From NCBI GenBank assembly GCA_020718315.1, contig DYSK01000062.1:1-11857 (forward strand): DNA of 11,857 bases. Reading direction: 5' to 3'. This DNA comes from Draconibacterium orientale (GTDB taxonomy: Bacteria; Bacteroidota; Bacteroidia; Bacteroidales; UBA12170). Positions 1 through 5,861 of this stretch are shown piece by piece. Below the pieces are notes generated by a model. The model saw nothing but the letters and a program-made list of their open reading frames with translations. It did not search any database and was not told the origin of the DNA. The position numbers were made by a program, and so were the translations under genes. Position 1 is the first letter of the stretch, and each line of letters begins with the position of its first letter.

Positions 1-254
1 TCACCTGTAATACCTTGTTTACTGGCTGCTTTATTAAATAGGTTTCTAAATTGTTTTTCCAAAACACCATAGGTGTATTTGGCTTTTTGTTTTTCTTTTA
101 ATTGGATACCGTATTCAGAGACTTTTCCTCTTCTACGACTATTTCCATGTTGTCCGGGAGGATAATTTTTCTTCTCATAGGACTTATCAGGTCCAAAAAT
201 CGGATCGTTGAACCTGCGTGCAATTTTGGTCTTTGGACCAATGTATCTTGCCAT
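1..254 (-). CDS. rpsD: 30S ribosomal protein S4 (uS4), N-terminal part
   Basis: Primary 16S rRNA-binding protein that nucleates 30S assembly. The first 84 residues are visible; the rest, including most of the S4 RNA-binding domain, runs off the left edge (family length is about 200). The start MARYIGPKTK and the segment YPPGQHGNSRRRGK (31-44) are typical of uS4. The N-terminal region has no cysteine at all, so this is the zinc-free form rather than the four-cysteine form. The ATG at 254-252 follows an A-rich stretch with no Shine-Dalgarno sequence. It is the third gene of the alpha segment, 79 nt after rpsK, the longest gap in the window. In E. coli and Bacillus, S4 represses its own operon, so this gap is a natural place for feedback control. 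Identification is secure; regulation is inferred. Confidence 0.96.
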   Translation of the reverse strand, partial: MARYIGPKTKIARRFNDPIFGPDKSYEKKNYPPGQHGNSRRRGKVSEYGIQLKEKQKAKYTYGVLEKQFRNLFNKAASKQGITG

Positions 255-271
255 ATTTATTACTTTTTAAA

Positions 272-303
272 GTACAGCTAAAAAATTATCAGTAAAGCTG
301 CAC
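272..303 (-). promoter_or_regulatory. Hairpin upstream of rpsD, candidate S4 leader element
   Basis: On the transcribed strand GTGCAGCT (303-296) pairs with AGCTGTAC (279-272). This gives eight consecutive base pairs with one G-U wobble and a 16-nt loop. It ends 17 nt before the rpsD start codon. The loop ends in T residues but no T-run follows the stem, so it does not look like an intrinsic terminator. Its position in the largest gap, directly before the gene for a known autoregulator, makes a translational control element plausible. Function is inferred; I cannot recognise the known S4-binding pseudoknot of E. coli here. Confidence 0.4.
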
Positions 304-332
304 AAATTAAACAAATCGTTTTTATTACAAAA
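303..332 (-). promoter_or_regulatory. Weak Bacteroidota-type promoter-like motif before rpsD
   Basis: TTTTG (332-328) and TTAATTTG (310-303) are separated by 17 nt. The second box differs by one base from the Bacteroidota -7 consensus TAnnTTTG, and the first resembles the -33 TTG element. A start site a few bases downstream would fall inside the 5' arm of the hairpin at 272-303, so the two elements would not act on the same transcript. The DNA is AT-rich and a chance match is likely. Confidence 0.18.
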
Positions 333-333
333 C

Positions 334-726
334 TTAAACTCTTCTTCTTTTTGGAGGTCTACATCCATTGTGTGGCAATGGTGTAACGTCCTTAATTTCG
401 GTTACTTCAATTCCTGCAGTATGAATAGTACGGATTGCGCTATCGCGACCAGCACCTGGGCCTTTTACATACACTTTTACTTTTCTTAGACCAAGGTCGA
501 AGGCTACTTTGGAACAATCTGTTGCGGCAAGTTGAGCTGCATAAGGAGTATTTTTCTTACTTCCTCTAAAACCCATTTTTCCGGCAGAAGCCCAAGAGAT
601 AACCTGACCATTATTATTGGTTAAAGAAATAATAATGTTGTTGAAAGAAGCATTGATAAATGCTTTTCCAATAGGCTCAATTTTTACTACACGTTTTTTA
701 GTAACTTTTTTTGTCTTTTTTGCCAT
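334..726 (-). CDS. rpsK: 30S ribosomal protein S11 (uS11)
   Basis: Binds 16S rRNA at the 30S platform, near the mRNA exit path and the E site. The 130 residues match the family length. A lysine-rich tail (1-15) is followed by the S11 fold; GPGAGRDSAIR (89-99) and the closing HNGCRPPKRRRV (119-130) are near-invariant in bacterial S11. The ATG at 726-724 has no Shine-Dalgarno sequence; the stop is TAA. It lies 47 nt after rpsM and 79 nt before rpsD, in the classical alpha-operon order. Nothing is odd about the protein. Identification is certain. Confidence 0.99.
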   Translation of the reverse strand: MAKKTKKVTKKRVVKIEPIGKAFINASFNNIIISLTNNNGQVISWASAGKMGFRGSKKNTPYAAQLAATDCSKVAFDLGLRKVKVYVKGPGAGRDSAIRTIHTAGIEVTEIKDVTPLPHNGCRPPKRRRV

Positions 727-773
727 AATTTAAACTATTACTAATCATTAAAGATTTTGCTAAAGTTCACCTA

Positions 774-1151
774 CTATTTGGTTACTTTTTTCTTACCAGC
801 AACTGTTTTCTTCCGTCCTTTACGAGTTCTAGCATTATTTTTTGTTGATTGGCCCCTTAAAGGCAAACCAGACCGATGGCGAATACCACGGTAGCTTCCA
901 ATGTCCATCAATCGCTTGATGTTCATTTGAGTTTCCGAACGGAGTTCACCTTCTACTCTATAATTTGAACCAATAATGGAACGGATTGTTTGCTGATCTT
1001 CGTCACTCCAATCCTGCACTTTTTTCGACCAATCTACATTGGCTTCTGTCAGAATTTTCTGTGCTCTGCTTCTACCTATTCCGTAGATGTAAGTTAGCCC
1101 AATCTCTCCTCTTTTTTGTTTTGGTAAATCAATACCTGCAATCCTAGCCAT
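774..1151 (-). CDS. rpsM: 30S ribosomal protein S13 (uS13)
   Basis: Head protein of the 30S subunit that contacts the P-site tRNA through its C-terminal tail and forms intersubunit bridges. Its 125 residues fit bacterial S13 (E. coli 118). The helix-two-turn-helix region includes LTYIYGIGRS (19-28). RHRSGLPLRGQ (91-101) and NNARTRKG (105-112) are the family signature, followed by a strongly basic tail. Position 102 is Ser where E. coli has Arg in GQRTK, probably a lineage difference. First gene of the alpha segment, 22 nt after rpmJ, so no separate leader is available for it. Stop codon is TAG. No Shine-Dalgarno sequence is visible. Confidence 0.98.
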   Translation of the reverse strand: MARIAGIDLPKQKRGEIGLTYIYGIGRSRAQKILTEANVDWSKKVQDWSDEDQQTIRSIIGSNYRVEGELRSETQMNIKRLMDIGSYRGIRHRSGLPLRGQSTKNNARTRKGRKKTVAGKKKVTK

Positions 1152-1173
1152 ATAATCTAATATTATAAATTAA

Positions 1174-1290
1174 TTATCCTTGACGTTGTTTAAACTTAGG
1201 ATTTTTTTTGTTAATTACGTATAATCTACCTTTTCTGCTCACGATTTTGCAATCGGGAGTTCTTTTCTTTACTGATGCTCTTATTTTCAT
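1174..1290 (-). CDS. rpmJ: 50S ribosomal protein L36 (bL36), zinc-ligand-depleted form
   Basis: The 38-residue product reads MKIRASVKKRTPDCKI then VSRKGRLYVINKKNPKFKQRQG, the exact length and layout of bL36, a small protein of the 50S subunit. Canonical L36 binds zinc through Cys11, Cys14, Cys27 and His33. Here these positions are Thr11, Cys14, Asn27 and Phe33, so the zinc ribbon cannot form and only one ligand remains. It starts at ATG 1290-1288, 7 nt after infA, and ends with TAA at 1176-1174, 22 nt before rpsM. This gene is too short for simple ORF length cut-offs. Placement between infA and rpsM is classical. Confidence 0.97.
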   Translation of the reverse strand: MKIRASVKKRTPDCKIVSRKGRLYVINKKNPKFKQRQG

Positions 1291-1297
1291 CGTCTTC

Positions 1298-1516
1298 TTA
1301 TTTATATCTAAATGTTATTCTTCCTTTTGATAAGTCGTAAGGCGACATTTCCACTTTAACGCGGTCACCCGGTAAAATTTTAATGTAGTGCATGCGCATT
1401 TTACCAGAAATATGTGCGGTAATTTGATGTCCATTTTCGAACTCGACACGAAACATAGCGTTGCCTAAGCTTTCTATAACCGTACCATCTTGTTCTATTG
1501 ACATTTGTTTAGCCAT
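1298..1516 (-). CDS. infA: Translation initiation factor IF-1
   Basis: Binds the 30S A site during initiation and works with IF-2 and IF-3. The 72 residues equal the usual length and form a single S1-type OB fold. GTVIESLGNAMFRVEF (11-26) and HISGKMRMHYIKILPGD (35-51) are family signatures, and the end SPYDLSKGRITFRYK matches the bacterial C-terminus. It lies 22 nt after map and 7 nt before rpmJ, so map, infA and rpmJ are very likely co-transcribed and their translation may be coupled. The start region is A-rich (ATAAAAGTGT before ATG) and has no Shine-Dalgarno sequence. Confidence 0.99.
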   Translation of the reverse strand: MAKQMSIEQDGTVIESLGNAMFRVEFENGHQITAHISGKMRMHYIKILPGDRVKVEMSPYDLSKGRITFRYK

Positions 1517-1525
1517 ACACTTTTA

Positions 1526-1547
1526 TTTTATTGCTTTTTTATTGCTT
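1526..1547. repeat. Exact 11-bp tandem repeat across the map stop codon
   Basis: On the plus strand TTTTATTGCTT occurs twice back to back, at 1526-1536 and 1537-1547, with no mismatch. On the coding strand this is AAGCAATAAAA twice. The map stop codon (TAA, 1541-1539) sits in the upstream copy. The second copy doubles the map-infA gap from 11 to 22 nt and leaves the protein unchanged. It looks like a recent slippage or local duplication; no function is evident. Confidence 0.85.
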
Positions 1548-2327
1548 ATTTAATACTTCTTCAATATAACTGAATGTGGATAAAACATCTGCTTTTCCTT
1601 TTCTGATGGCCACTTCGTGTTCAAAATGTGCTGCTGGCAATCCGTCTATTGTACGCATGGTCCAACCATCACTGTCTTGTTTCACATTGTAGTCGCCTAA
1701 GGTAATCATAGGTTCTATTGCAATCACCATTCCTTCGCTTAATTTAGCTCCAGTTCCTCGGCGTCCAAAATTAGGGATTTCTGGTTTTTCGTGCAAGTTT
1801 TTCCCAACACCATGACCCACTAAATCCCGAACAATGCCGTAGCCAAATTGTTCGCAATAGTTTTGAACTGCAAAGCCGATATCGCCAACGCGTTTTCCGA
1901 CAATTGCTTGTTCGATGGCAAGATACAGCGATTCTTTTGTTCGTTGCAACAGCAGTTTCACTTCCGGTTTCACTTCTCCAACAGCAAATGTATAGGCCGA
2001 GTCGCCGTAATAACCGTTTTTGTATGTTCCACAATCTATTGAAACTATGTCGCCATCCTGCACAATTCTATTTCCAGGAATTCCATGAACTACTTCATCA
2101 TTTATCGAAATACAAAGTGTAGCAGGAAATCCACCATAACCTTTAAAACCGGGCAAAGCAAAATGATCGCGAATAAAGGTTTCGGCCAATTGATCTAAAG
2201 CTTTGGTGCTAACACCGGGCTTTAAAATTTTGGCCACCTCTGCCAATGTTTTACCAACAAGTAAAGAACTTTCTCTGAGTAGTTCTATTTCCGTTTCGGT
2301 TTTGTATTGAATTGAACCTTGCGACAT
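1539..2327 (-). CDS. map: Methionine aminopeptidase, type I
   Basis: Removes the initiator methionine from nascent proteins at the ribosome, after deformylation. The 262 residues form the pita-bread fold typical of type Ia enzymes (E. coli 264). The five metal ligands align as Asp98 (in VSIDCG), Asp109 (in YYGDSAY), His172 (in VGHGVG), Glu205 (in AIEPMI) and Glu236 (in HFEHEV). The substrate-contacting histidines His81 (VVHGIP) and His179 (NLHEKP) are also present. There is no N-terminal zinc-finger extension, as expected for bacteria. It begins 4 nt after secY and ends 22 nt before infA. Unlike the Firmicutes order, adk does not lie between secY and map. All catalytic residues are intact, so it should be active. 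Confidence 0.98.
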   Translation of the reverse strand: MSQGSIQYKTETEIELLRESSLLVGKTLAEVAKILKPGVSTKALDQLAETFIRDHFALPGFKGYGGFPATLCISINDEVVHGIPGNRIVQDGDIVSIDCGTYKNGYYGDSAYTFAVGEVKPEVKLLLQRTKESLYLAIEQAIVGKRVGDIGFAVQNYCEQFGYGIVRDLVGHGVGKNLHEKPEIPNFGRRGTGAKLSEGMVIAIEPMITLGDYNVKQDSDGWTMRTIDGLPAAHFEHEVAIRKGKADVLSTFSYIEEVLNKQ

Positions 2328-2331
2328 AGAA

Positions 2332-3687
2332 CTACAATCCTGAACTATTTCTGCCTTTTATTCTGCCAGATTTAGTTAAACCATCGTAATGACGCATCAA
2401 CAAATGGCTTTCAACTTGTTGAAGTGTATCTAAAACTACACCTACTAAAATTAAGAGCGATGTGCCACCGTAGAAATTTGCAAATGCCTGATTTACACCA
2501 ATCACAGAAACAAAGGCGGGCATAATGGCCACGAAAGCTAAAAATACTGAACCAGGTAAAGTAATCTTAGACATGACGTCGTCCAAAAATTCGGCTGTCC
2601 GTTTTCCGGGTTTAACACCGGGGATGAAACCGCCATTCTTTTTCATATCTTCAGCCATTTGATTCGGGTTAATGGTAACGGCTGTATAGAAATAGGTGAA
2701 AATGATAATCATTAAAGCAAATACCAAATTGTACCAAAATCCGTTCATATTTGAAAAAGTAGCAGCAAAACCCGACAATGATTCAGACTCGGCAAATCCC
2801 ACTAAAGTGATGGGCAAAAACATGATTGCTTGCGCAAAGATGATAGGCATAACACCGGCAGCATTCACTTTTAAAGGAATGTACTGGCGAACTCCACCAT
2901 ATTGTTTATTGCCCACAATCCGTTTGGCATATTGCACCGGAATTCGTCGAGTTCCTTGAACCAGCAGAATCGTTAGCAAGATAACCAACACTAAGAATGC
3001 GATCTCTAAAATAAATACCACCAATCCACCACCTTGTTGTTCCATACGGGAAACGAATTCACCCATAAGTGCAAAAGGCAATCGAGCTATAATACCTATC
3101 ATAATGATAAGAGAGATTCCATTTCCAATTCCTTTGTCAGTAATTTTTTCGCCTAACCACATTACAAACATAGTTCCGGCAATCAAAATCACGATAGAAG
3201 AAACCCAGAAGAATGTAGTTGGGGAAGTAATGTTTGGATCAAATGGACTGATTGCTTCGGGAGGAAGTTGATTTATCAAATTGGCAATGTAACTAGGTGC
3301 TTGAAAACCAGTGATTGCAACCGTAAGATAACGGGTAATTTGATTGATTTTGTTCCGTCCGCTTTCGCCTTCTTTTTGTAGTTTTTGGAAATAGGGAATG
3401 GCCATTCCTAACAATTGAATAACAATTGATGCAGAAATATAAGGCATAATCCCTAATGCGAAAATAGAAGCATTTGAAAAGGCGCCGCCGGAGAACATAT
3501 TTAACAACCCTAATAAGCCACTGCTGGTTTGATTTTTGAGGTTTTCTAATGCACTTGGATCTACTCCGGGAAGCACCACATATGAACCTAAACGATAAAT
3601 AAGAATAATACCAATAGTATAGAGAATTCGTGTCCGAAGCTCATCTATCTTAGAGATATTTCTAATAGTCTCGATTAATTTTTTCAT
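2332..3687 (-). CDS. secY: Protein translocase subunit SecY
   Basis: Central channel of the Sec translocon in the inner membrane, partner of SecE, SecG and SecA. The 451 residues carry the expected ten membrane segments; the first spans about 20-40. IFALGIMPYISASIVIQLL (75-93) is the TM2 signature, preceded by the plug region, and WLGEKITDKGIGNGISLI (177-194) is the second SecY signature. The C-terminal cytosolic tail ends RIKGRNSSGL. In the fifth cytosolic loop the motif is PGVKPGKRTAEF (356-367), with Lys359 where E. coli has Arg357. It starts 5 nt after rplO and ends with TAG 4 nt before map, so it is deep inside the operon. Length and topology are normal. Confidence 0.99.
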   Translation of the reverse strand: MKKLIETIRNISKIDELRTRILYTIGIILIYRLGSYVVLPGVDPSALENLKNQTSSGLLGLLNMFSGGAFSNASIFALGIMPYISASIVIQLLGMAIPYFQKLQKEGESGRNKINQITRYLTVAITGFQAPSYIANLINQLPPEAISPFDPNITSPTTFFWVSSIVILIAGTMFVMWLGEKITDKGIGNGISLIIMIGIIARLPFALMGEFVSRMEQQGGGLVVFILEIAFLVLVILLTILLVQGTRRIPVQYAKRIVGNKQYGGVRQYIPLKVNAAGVMPIIFAQAIMFLPITLVGFAESESLSGFAATFSNMNGFWYNLVFALMIIIFTYFYTAVTINPNQMAEDMKKNGGFIPGVKPGKRTAEFLDDVMSKITLPGSVFLAFVAIMPAFVSVIGVNQAFANFYGGTSLLILVGVVLDTLQQVESHLLMRHYDGLTKSGRIKGRNSSGL

Positions 3688-3692
3688 AAAAT

Positions 3693-4145
3693 TTAGTTTT
3701 GAATAGTATTGGCAGTTCCGCCTTGTTCTTCGATGGCTTTGATGGCTGTTTTAGTAAAAGCGTGAGCCGTTACATCAATTTTAGAAATCAGTTCACCTCT
3801 TCCTAATATTTTGATTCGTTCGCTCTTTCTCACTAAACCCAGTTCGATTAATACTTCTTGTGTAAAAGCATTAATTCCCTTTTCAATGGCTAATTTTTGT
3901 AGTGTATCCAAATTGATTCCTTGATATTCAATACGATTGATATTTTTGAAGCCAAATTTTGGAACTCTTCGTTGCAACGGCATTTGCCCACCTTCGAAAC
4001 CAATTTTACGTTTATAACCAGAACGAGATTTCGCGCCTTTGTGTCCACGTGTAGAAGTTCCGCCTCTTGTTGAACCTTGACCTCTACCAACTCGTTTGTT
4101 ATCTTTTACTGAACCTTCCGCAGGTTTTAAATTACTTAAATCCAT
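3693..4145 (-). CDS. rplO: 50S ribosomal protein L15 (uL15)
   Basis: Late-assembly protein of the 50S subunit with a long extended N-terminal arm that penetrates 23S rRNA. The 150 residues compare with 144 in E. coli. The glycine- and arginine-rich arm (KRVGRGQGSTRGGTSTRGHK, 17-36) and EGGQMPLQRRVPKFGF (51-66) identify the family; the C-terminal half is the globular domain. It lies 12 nt after rpmD and 5 nt before secY, the standard spc order. The start MDLSNLKPAEGS is conserved and has no Shine-Dalgarno sequence. Confidence 0.99.
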   Translation of the reverse strand: MDLSNLKPAEGSVKDNKRVGRGQGSTRGGTSTRGHKGAKSRSGYKRKIGFEGGQMPLQRRVPKFGFKNINRIEYQGINLDTLQKLAIEKGINAFTQEVLIELGLVRKSERIKILGRGELISKIDVTAHAFTKTAIKAIEEQGGTANTIQN

Positions 4146-4157
4146 TAGTCAATGATT

Positions 4158-4343
4158 TTATATTTCTTCAACTGAAAGCAAATGCTTCACTTTATTTATC
4201 ATTCCCTCCACTTGGGGAGTTAGAACAACTTCTTTCGACTGACTTATGCCTTTCAGGCCAAGGGCTTCGAGTGTTCTTTTCTGTATAGCAGGCCGACCAA
4301 TATTGCTTCGTACCTGAGTTATTTTAGCTTTCTTGTATTCCAT
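4158..4343 (-). CDS. rpmD: 50S ribosomal protein L30 (uL30)
   Basis: Small 50S protein near the central protuberance and 5S rRNA side. The 61 residues match the short bacterial form (E. coli 59). The core KITQVRSNIGRP (7-18), then LEALGLKGI, and TPQVEGMINKVKHL (42-55) align throughout with E. coli L30. It lies 14 nt after rpsE and 12 nt before rplO. The sequence before the ATG (GCAGGACT) has a weak AGGA only 2 nt from the start, too close to act as a normal ribosome-binding site. Confidence 0.98.
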   Translation of the reverse strand: MEYKKAKITQVRSNIGRPAIQKRTLEALGLKGISQSKEVVLTPQVEGMINKVKHLLSVEEI

Positions 4344-4357
4344 AGTCCTGCAGTTTA

Positions 4358-4876
4358 TTATCCGTTAAAAACTGTGTTTAAATCTACATTGCGTAGTTGA
4401 GCTATTGTTTTAGCGTCGCGCAACAGGCTTAAAGCGGCTATAGTTGCTTTTACCACTGAGTGCGGATTTGACGAACCTTTTGATTTTGCTAAAACGTCGT
4501 GAACGCCAACACTCTCCAATACAGCGCGCATAGCACCGCCGGCAATTACACCTGTTCCTGGGGTAGCAGGCTTGATGAATACACGAGCGCCGCTATATTT
4601 TGCAGCTTGTTCGTGGGGTAAAGTACCGTGAAGAATAGGAACTTTTATAAGATTTTTCTTAGCATCGTCAATTCCTTTTGCAATTGCAGCCGTAACTTCA
4701 TTTGCTTTTCCTAAACCGTAGCCAACCACACCATTTTCATTTCCAACAACAACGACAGCTGAAAAACTGAAAGTTCTTCCTCCTTTTGTTACTTTCGTAA
4801 CACGTTGAATGCTTACCACTTTATCTTTAAATTCGATTTCGCTGGATTTAACTCTTTTTACATTCGCGTTTGACAT
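4358..4876 (-). CDS. rpsE: 30S ribosomal protein S5 (uS5)
   Basis: 30S protein at the mRNA entry site that helps decoding accuracy and mRNA unwinding; spectinomycin resistance and ram mutations map here in E. coli. The 172 residues hold the N-terminal double-stranded-RNA-binding-like domain, with the spectinomycin-loop region around VTKGGRTFSF (29-38) and GYGLGKANEV (52-61), and the C-terminal domain with TPGTGVIAGGAMRAVLE (105-121) and GSSNPHSVVKAT (134-145). No residue in the spectinomycin loop is obviously missing. It is 6 nt after rplR and 14 nt before rpmD. Confidence 0.99.
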   Translation of the reverse strand: MSNANVKRVKSSEIEFKDKVVSIQRVTKVTKGGRTFSFSAVVVVGNENGVVGYGLGKANEVTAAIAKGIDDAKKNLIKVPILHGTLPHEQAAKYSGARVFIKPATPGTGVIAGGAMRAVLESVGVHDVLAKSKGSSNPHSVVKATIAALSLLRDAKTIAQLRNVDLNTVFNG

Positions 4877-4882
4877 ACTTTA

Positions 4883-5245
4883 TTAAAATTTAAGGCCGCC
4901 TTCTCTGGCAGCGTCAGCCAATGATTTAACTCTTCCATGGTACAAATAGCCATTTCTATCAAAAATAACTTCTTCAATACCTGCTTCTTTTGCTTTGCTT
5001 GCTACTAATTTTCCAACTAGAGCTGCTTGTTCAATTTTTGTTACTTTTTGAGATACAATTTCTTCTTCGCGAGAAGAAGCGGCTACCAATGTTCTGCCGT
5101 TTTGATCGTCAATTAGTTGAACATAGATTTGTTTGTTACTTCTATAAACAGACATTCTAGGACGTTCGATCAAACCAAATGATTTTTTTCTGATCCGTCT
5201 TTTAATTTTCAGTCTGCGATACTCTTTTCTGTTCTTTACTTTCAT
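4883..5245 (-). CDS. rplR: 50S ribosomal protein L18 (uL18)
   Basis: 5S rRNA-binding protein of the central protuberance. The 120 residues match the family (E. coli 117). The basic N-terminal tail (1-22) binds 5S rRNA, and RPRMSVYRSNKQIYVQLIDD (28-47) and YLYHGRVKSLADAAREGG (100-117) are signature segments. It is preceded by the 48-nt rplF-rplR gap, which holds a GC-rich hairpin (5265-5281) and a GAAGG motif 9 nt before the ATG. An out-of-frame ATG lies at 5261-5259, just upstream; the conserved MKVKNRKEYRR start is preferred. rpsE follows after 6 nt. Confidence 0.98.
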   Translation of the reverse strand: MKVKNRKEYRRLKIKRRIRKKSFGLIERPRMSVYRSNKQIYVQLIDDQNGRTLVAASSREEEIVSQKVTKIEQAALVGKLVASKAKEAGIEEVIFDRNGYLYHGRVKSLADAAREGGLKF

Positions 5246-5264
5246 TTCTAAAGACCTTCATAAA

Positions 5265-5281
5265 CCTGGCTAAACACCAGG
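5265..5281 (-). promoter_or_regulatory. GC-rich hairpin in the rplF-rplR gap
   Basis: On the coding strand CCTGG (5281-5277) pairs with CCAGG (5269-5265). A T-G wobble inside and a G-T wobble outside can extend the stem to 7 bp around a 5-nt loop (GTTTA). It starts 12 nt after the rplF stop codon and ends 19 nt before the rplR start. The following sequence is not a T-run, so it is not a good intrinsic terminator. It may pace translation, protect or mark an RNA-processing site, or have no role. Confidence 0.4.
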
Positions 5282-5293
5282 CGAGATTAATAC

Positions 5294-5845
5294 TTATTTT
5301 GAGGCCGATTTTCCCATTTTCTTTCTGAGAACTTCGCCTTGGAATTTGATTCCTTTTCCTTTGTATGGTTCTGGTTTGCGCAAGCTTCTAACTTTGGCGG
5401 CTATTTGCCCCAACAATTGTTTATCATGGCTACGCATAATAAGTGTGGGGTTTTTACCTCTTTCGTTAGTGGATTCTGCTTTCACTTCGGGCGGCAGGGC
5501 TAGGAGAATGTAGTGAGAGTAACCCAAAGCCATTTCTAAAACCTGTCCTTGAACCTCTACTTTATATCCAACACCTACGAATTCTTGAACGGTTTTAAAA
5601 CCTTCAGAAACGCCTTCAACCATATTTGCAACTAATGAGCGATACAATCCGTGTTTTGAACGCACTTCGATCGATTCGTTGCTACGATCTAGTTTAATTT
5701 CGTCTCCGTCAACGGTTACAGTAATAGAAGCATCTATTTTCTGTTTCAACTCACCTAATTTTCCTTTTACCGTAACTTCATTTGCATTCACCTGAACGCT
5801 TACTCCGCTAGGAATTTTTATCGCTAATTTTCCGATTCTTGACAT
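5294..5845 (-). CDS. rplF: 50S ribosomal protein L6 (uL6)
   Basis: 50S protein near the L7/L12 stalk base and the sarcin-ricin loop. I chose the ATG at 5845-5843, giving 183 residues that begin MSRIGKLAIKIP, the conserved family start. A longer reading from 5893 would add 16 residues and overlap rpsH, and has no homology support. The start is backed by AGGAG placed 8 nt upstream. The protein has two repeated L6 domains (about 1-82 and 83-183) and the family signature PEPYKGKGI (158-166). It lies 16 nt after rpsH and 48 nt before rplR. Confidence 0.98.
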   Translation of the reverse strand: MSRIGKLAIKIPSGVSVQVNANEVTVKGKLGELKQKIDASITVTVDGDEIKLDRSNESIEVRSKHGLYRSLVANMVEGVSEGFKTVQEFVGVGYKVEVQGQVLEMALGYSHYILLALPPEVKAESTNERGKNPTLIMRSHDKQLLGQIAAKVRSLRKPEPYKGKGIKFQGEVLRKKMGKSASK

Positions 5846-5853
5846 GTCGCTTT

Positions 5854-5858
5854 CTCCT
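5854..5858 (-). promoter_or_regulatory. Shine-Dalgarno site of rplF (AGGAG)
   Basis: The coding strand reads TTAGGAG, then AAAGCGAC, then ATG. The five-base AGGAG core is 8 nt from the start codon, an ideal spacing, and lies just after the rpsH stop codon. It is the only match of this strength at a proper distance among the starts in this window, and it decides the rplF start. Bacteroidota mostly do without such sites because the 16S rRNA tail is occluded on their ribosomes. Confidence 0.7.
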
Positions 5859-5861
5859 AAA

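Noticed and set aside
1771..2122. Small open frames on both strands inside map
   Set aside because: They overlap the intact map gene in other frames, and their predicted proteins look like frame-shifted translations with no recognisable domain.
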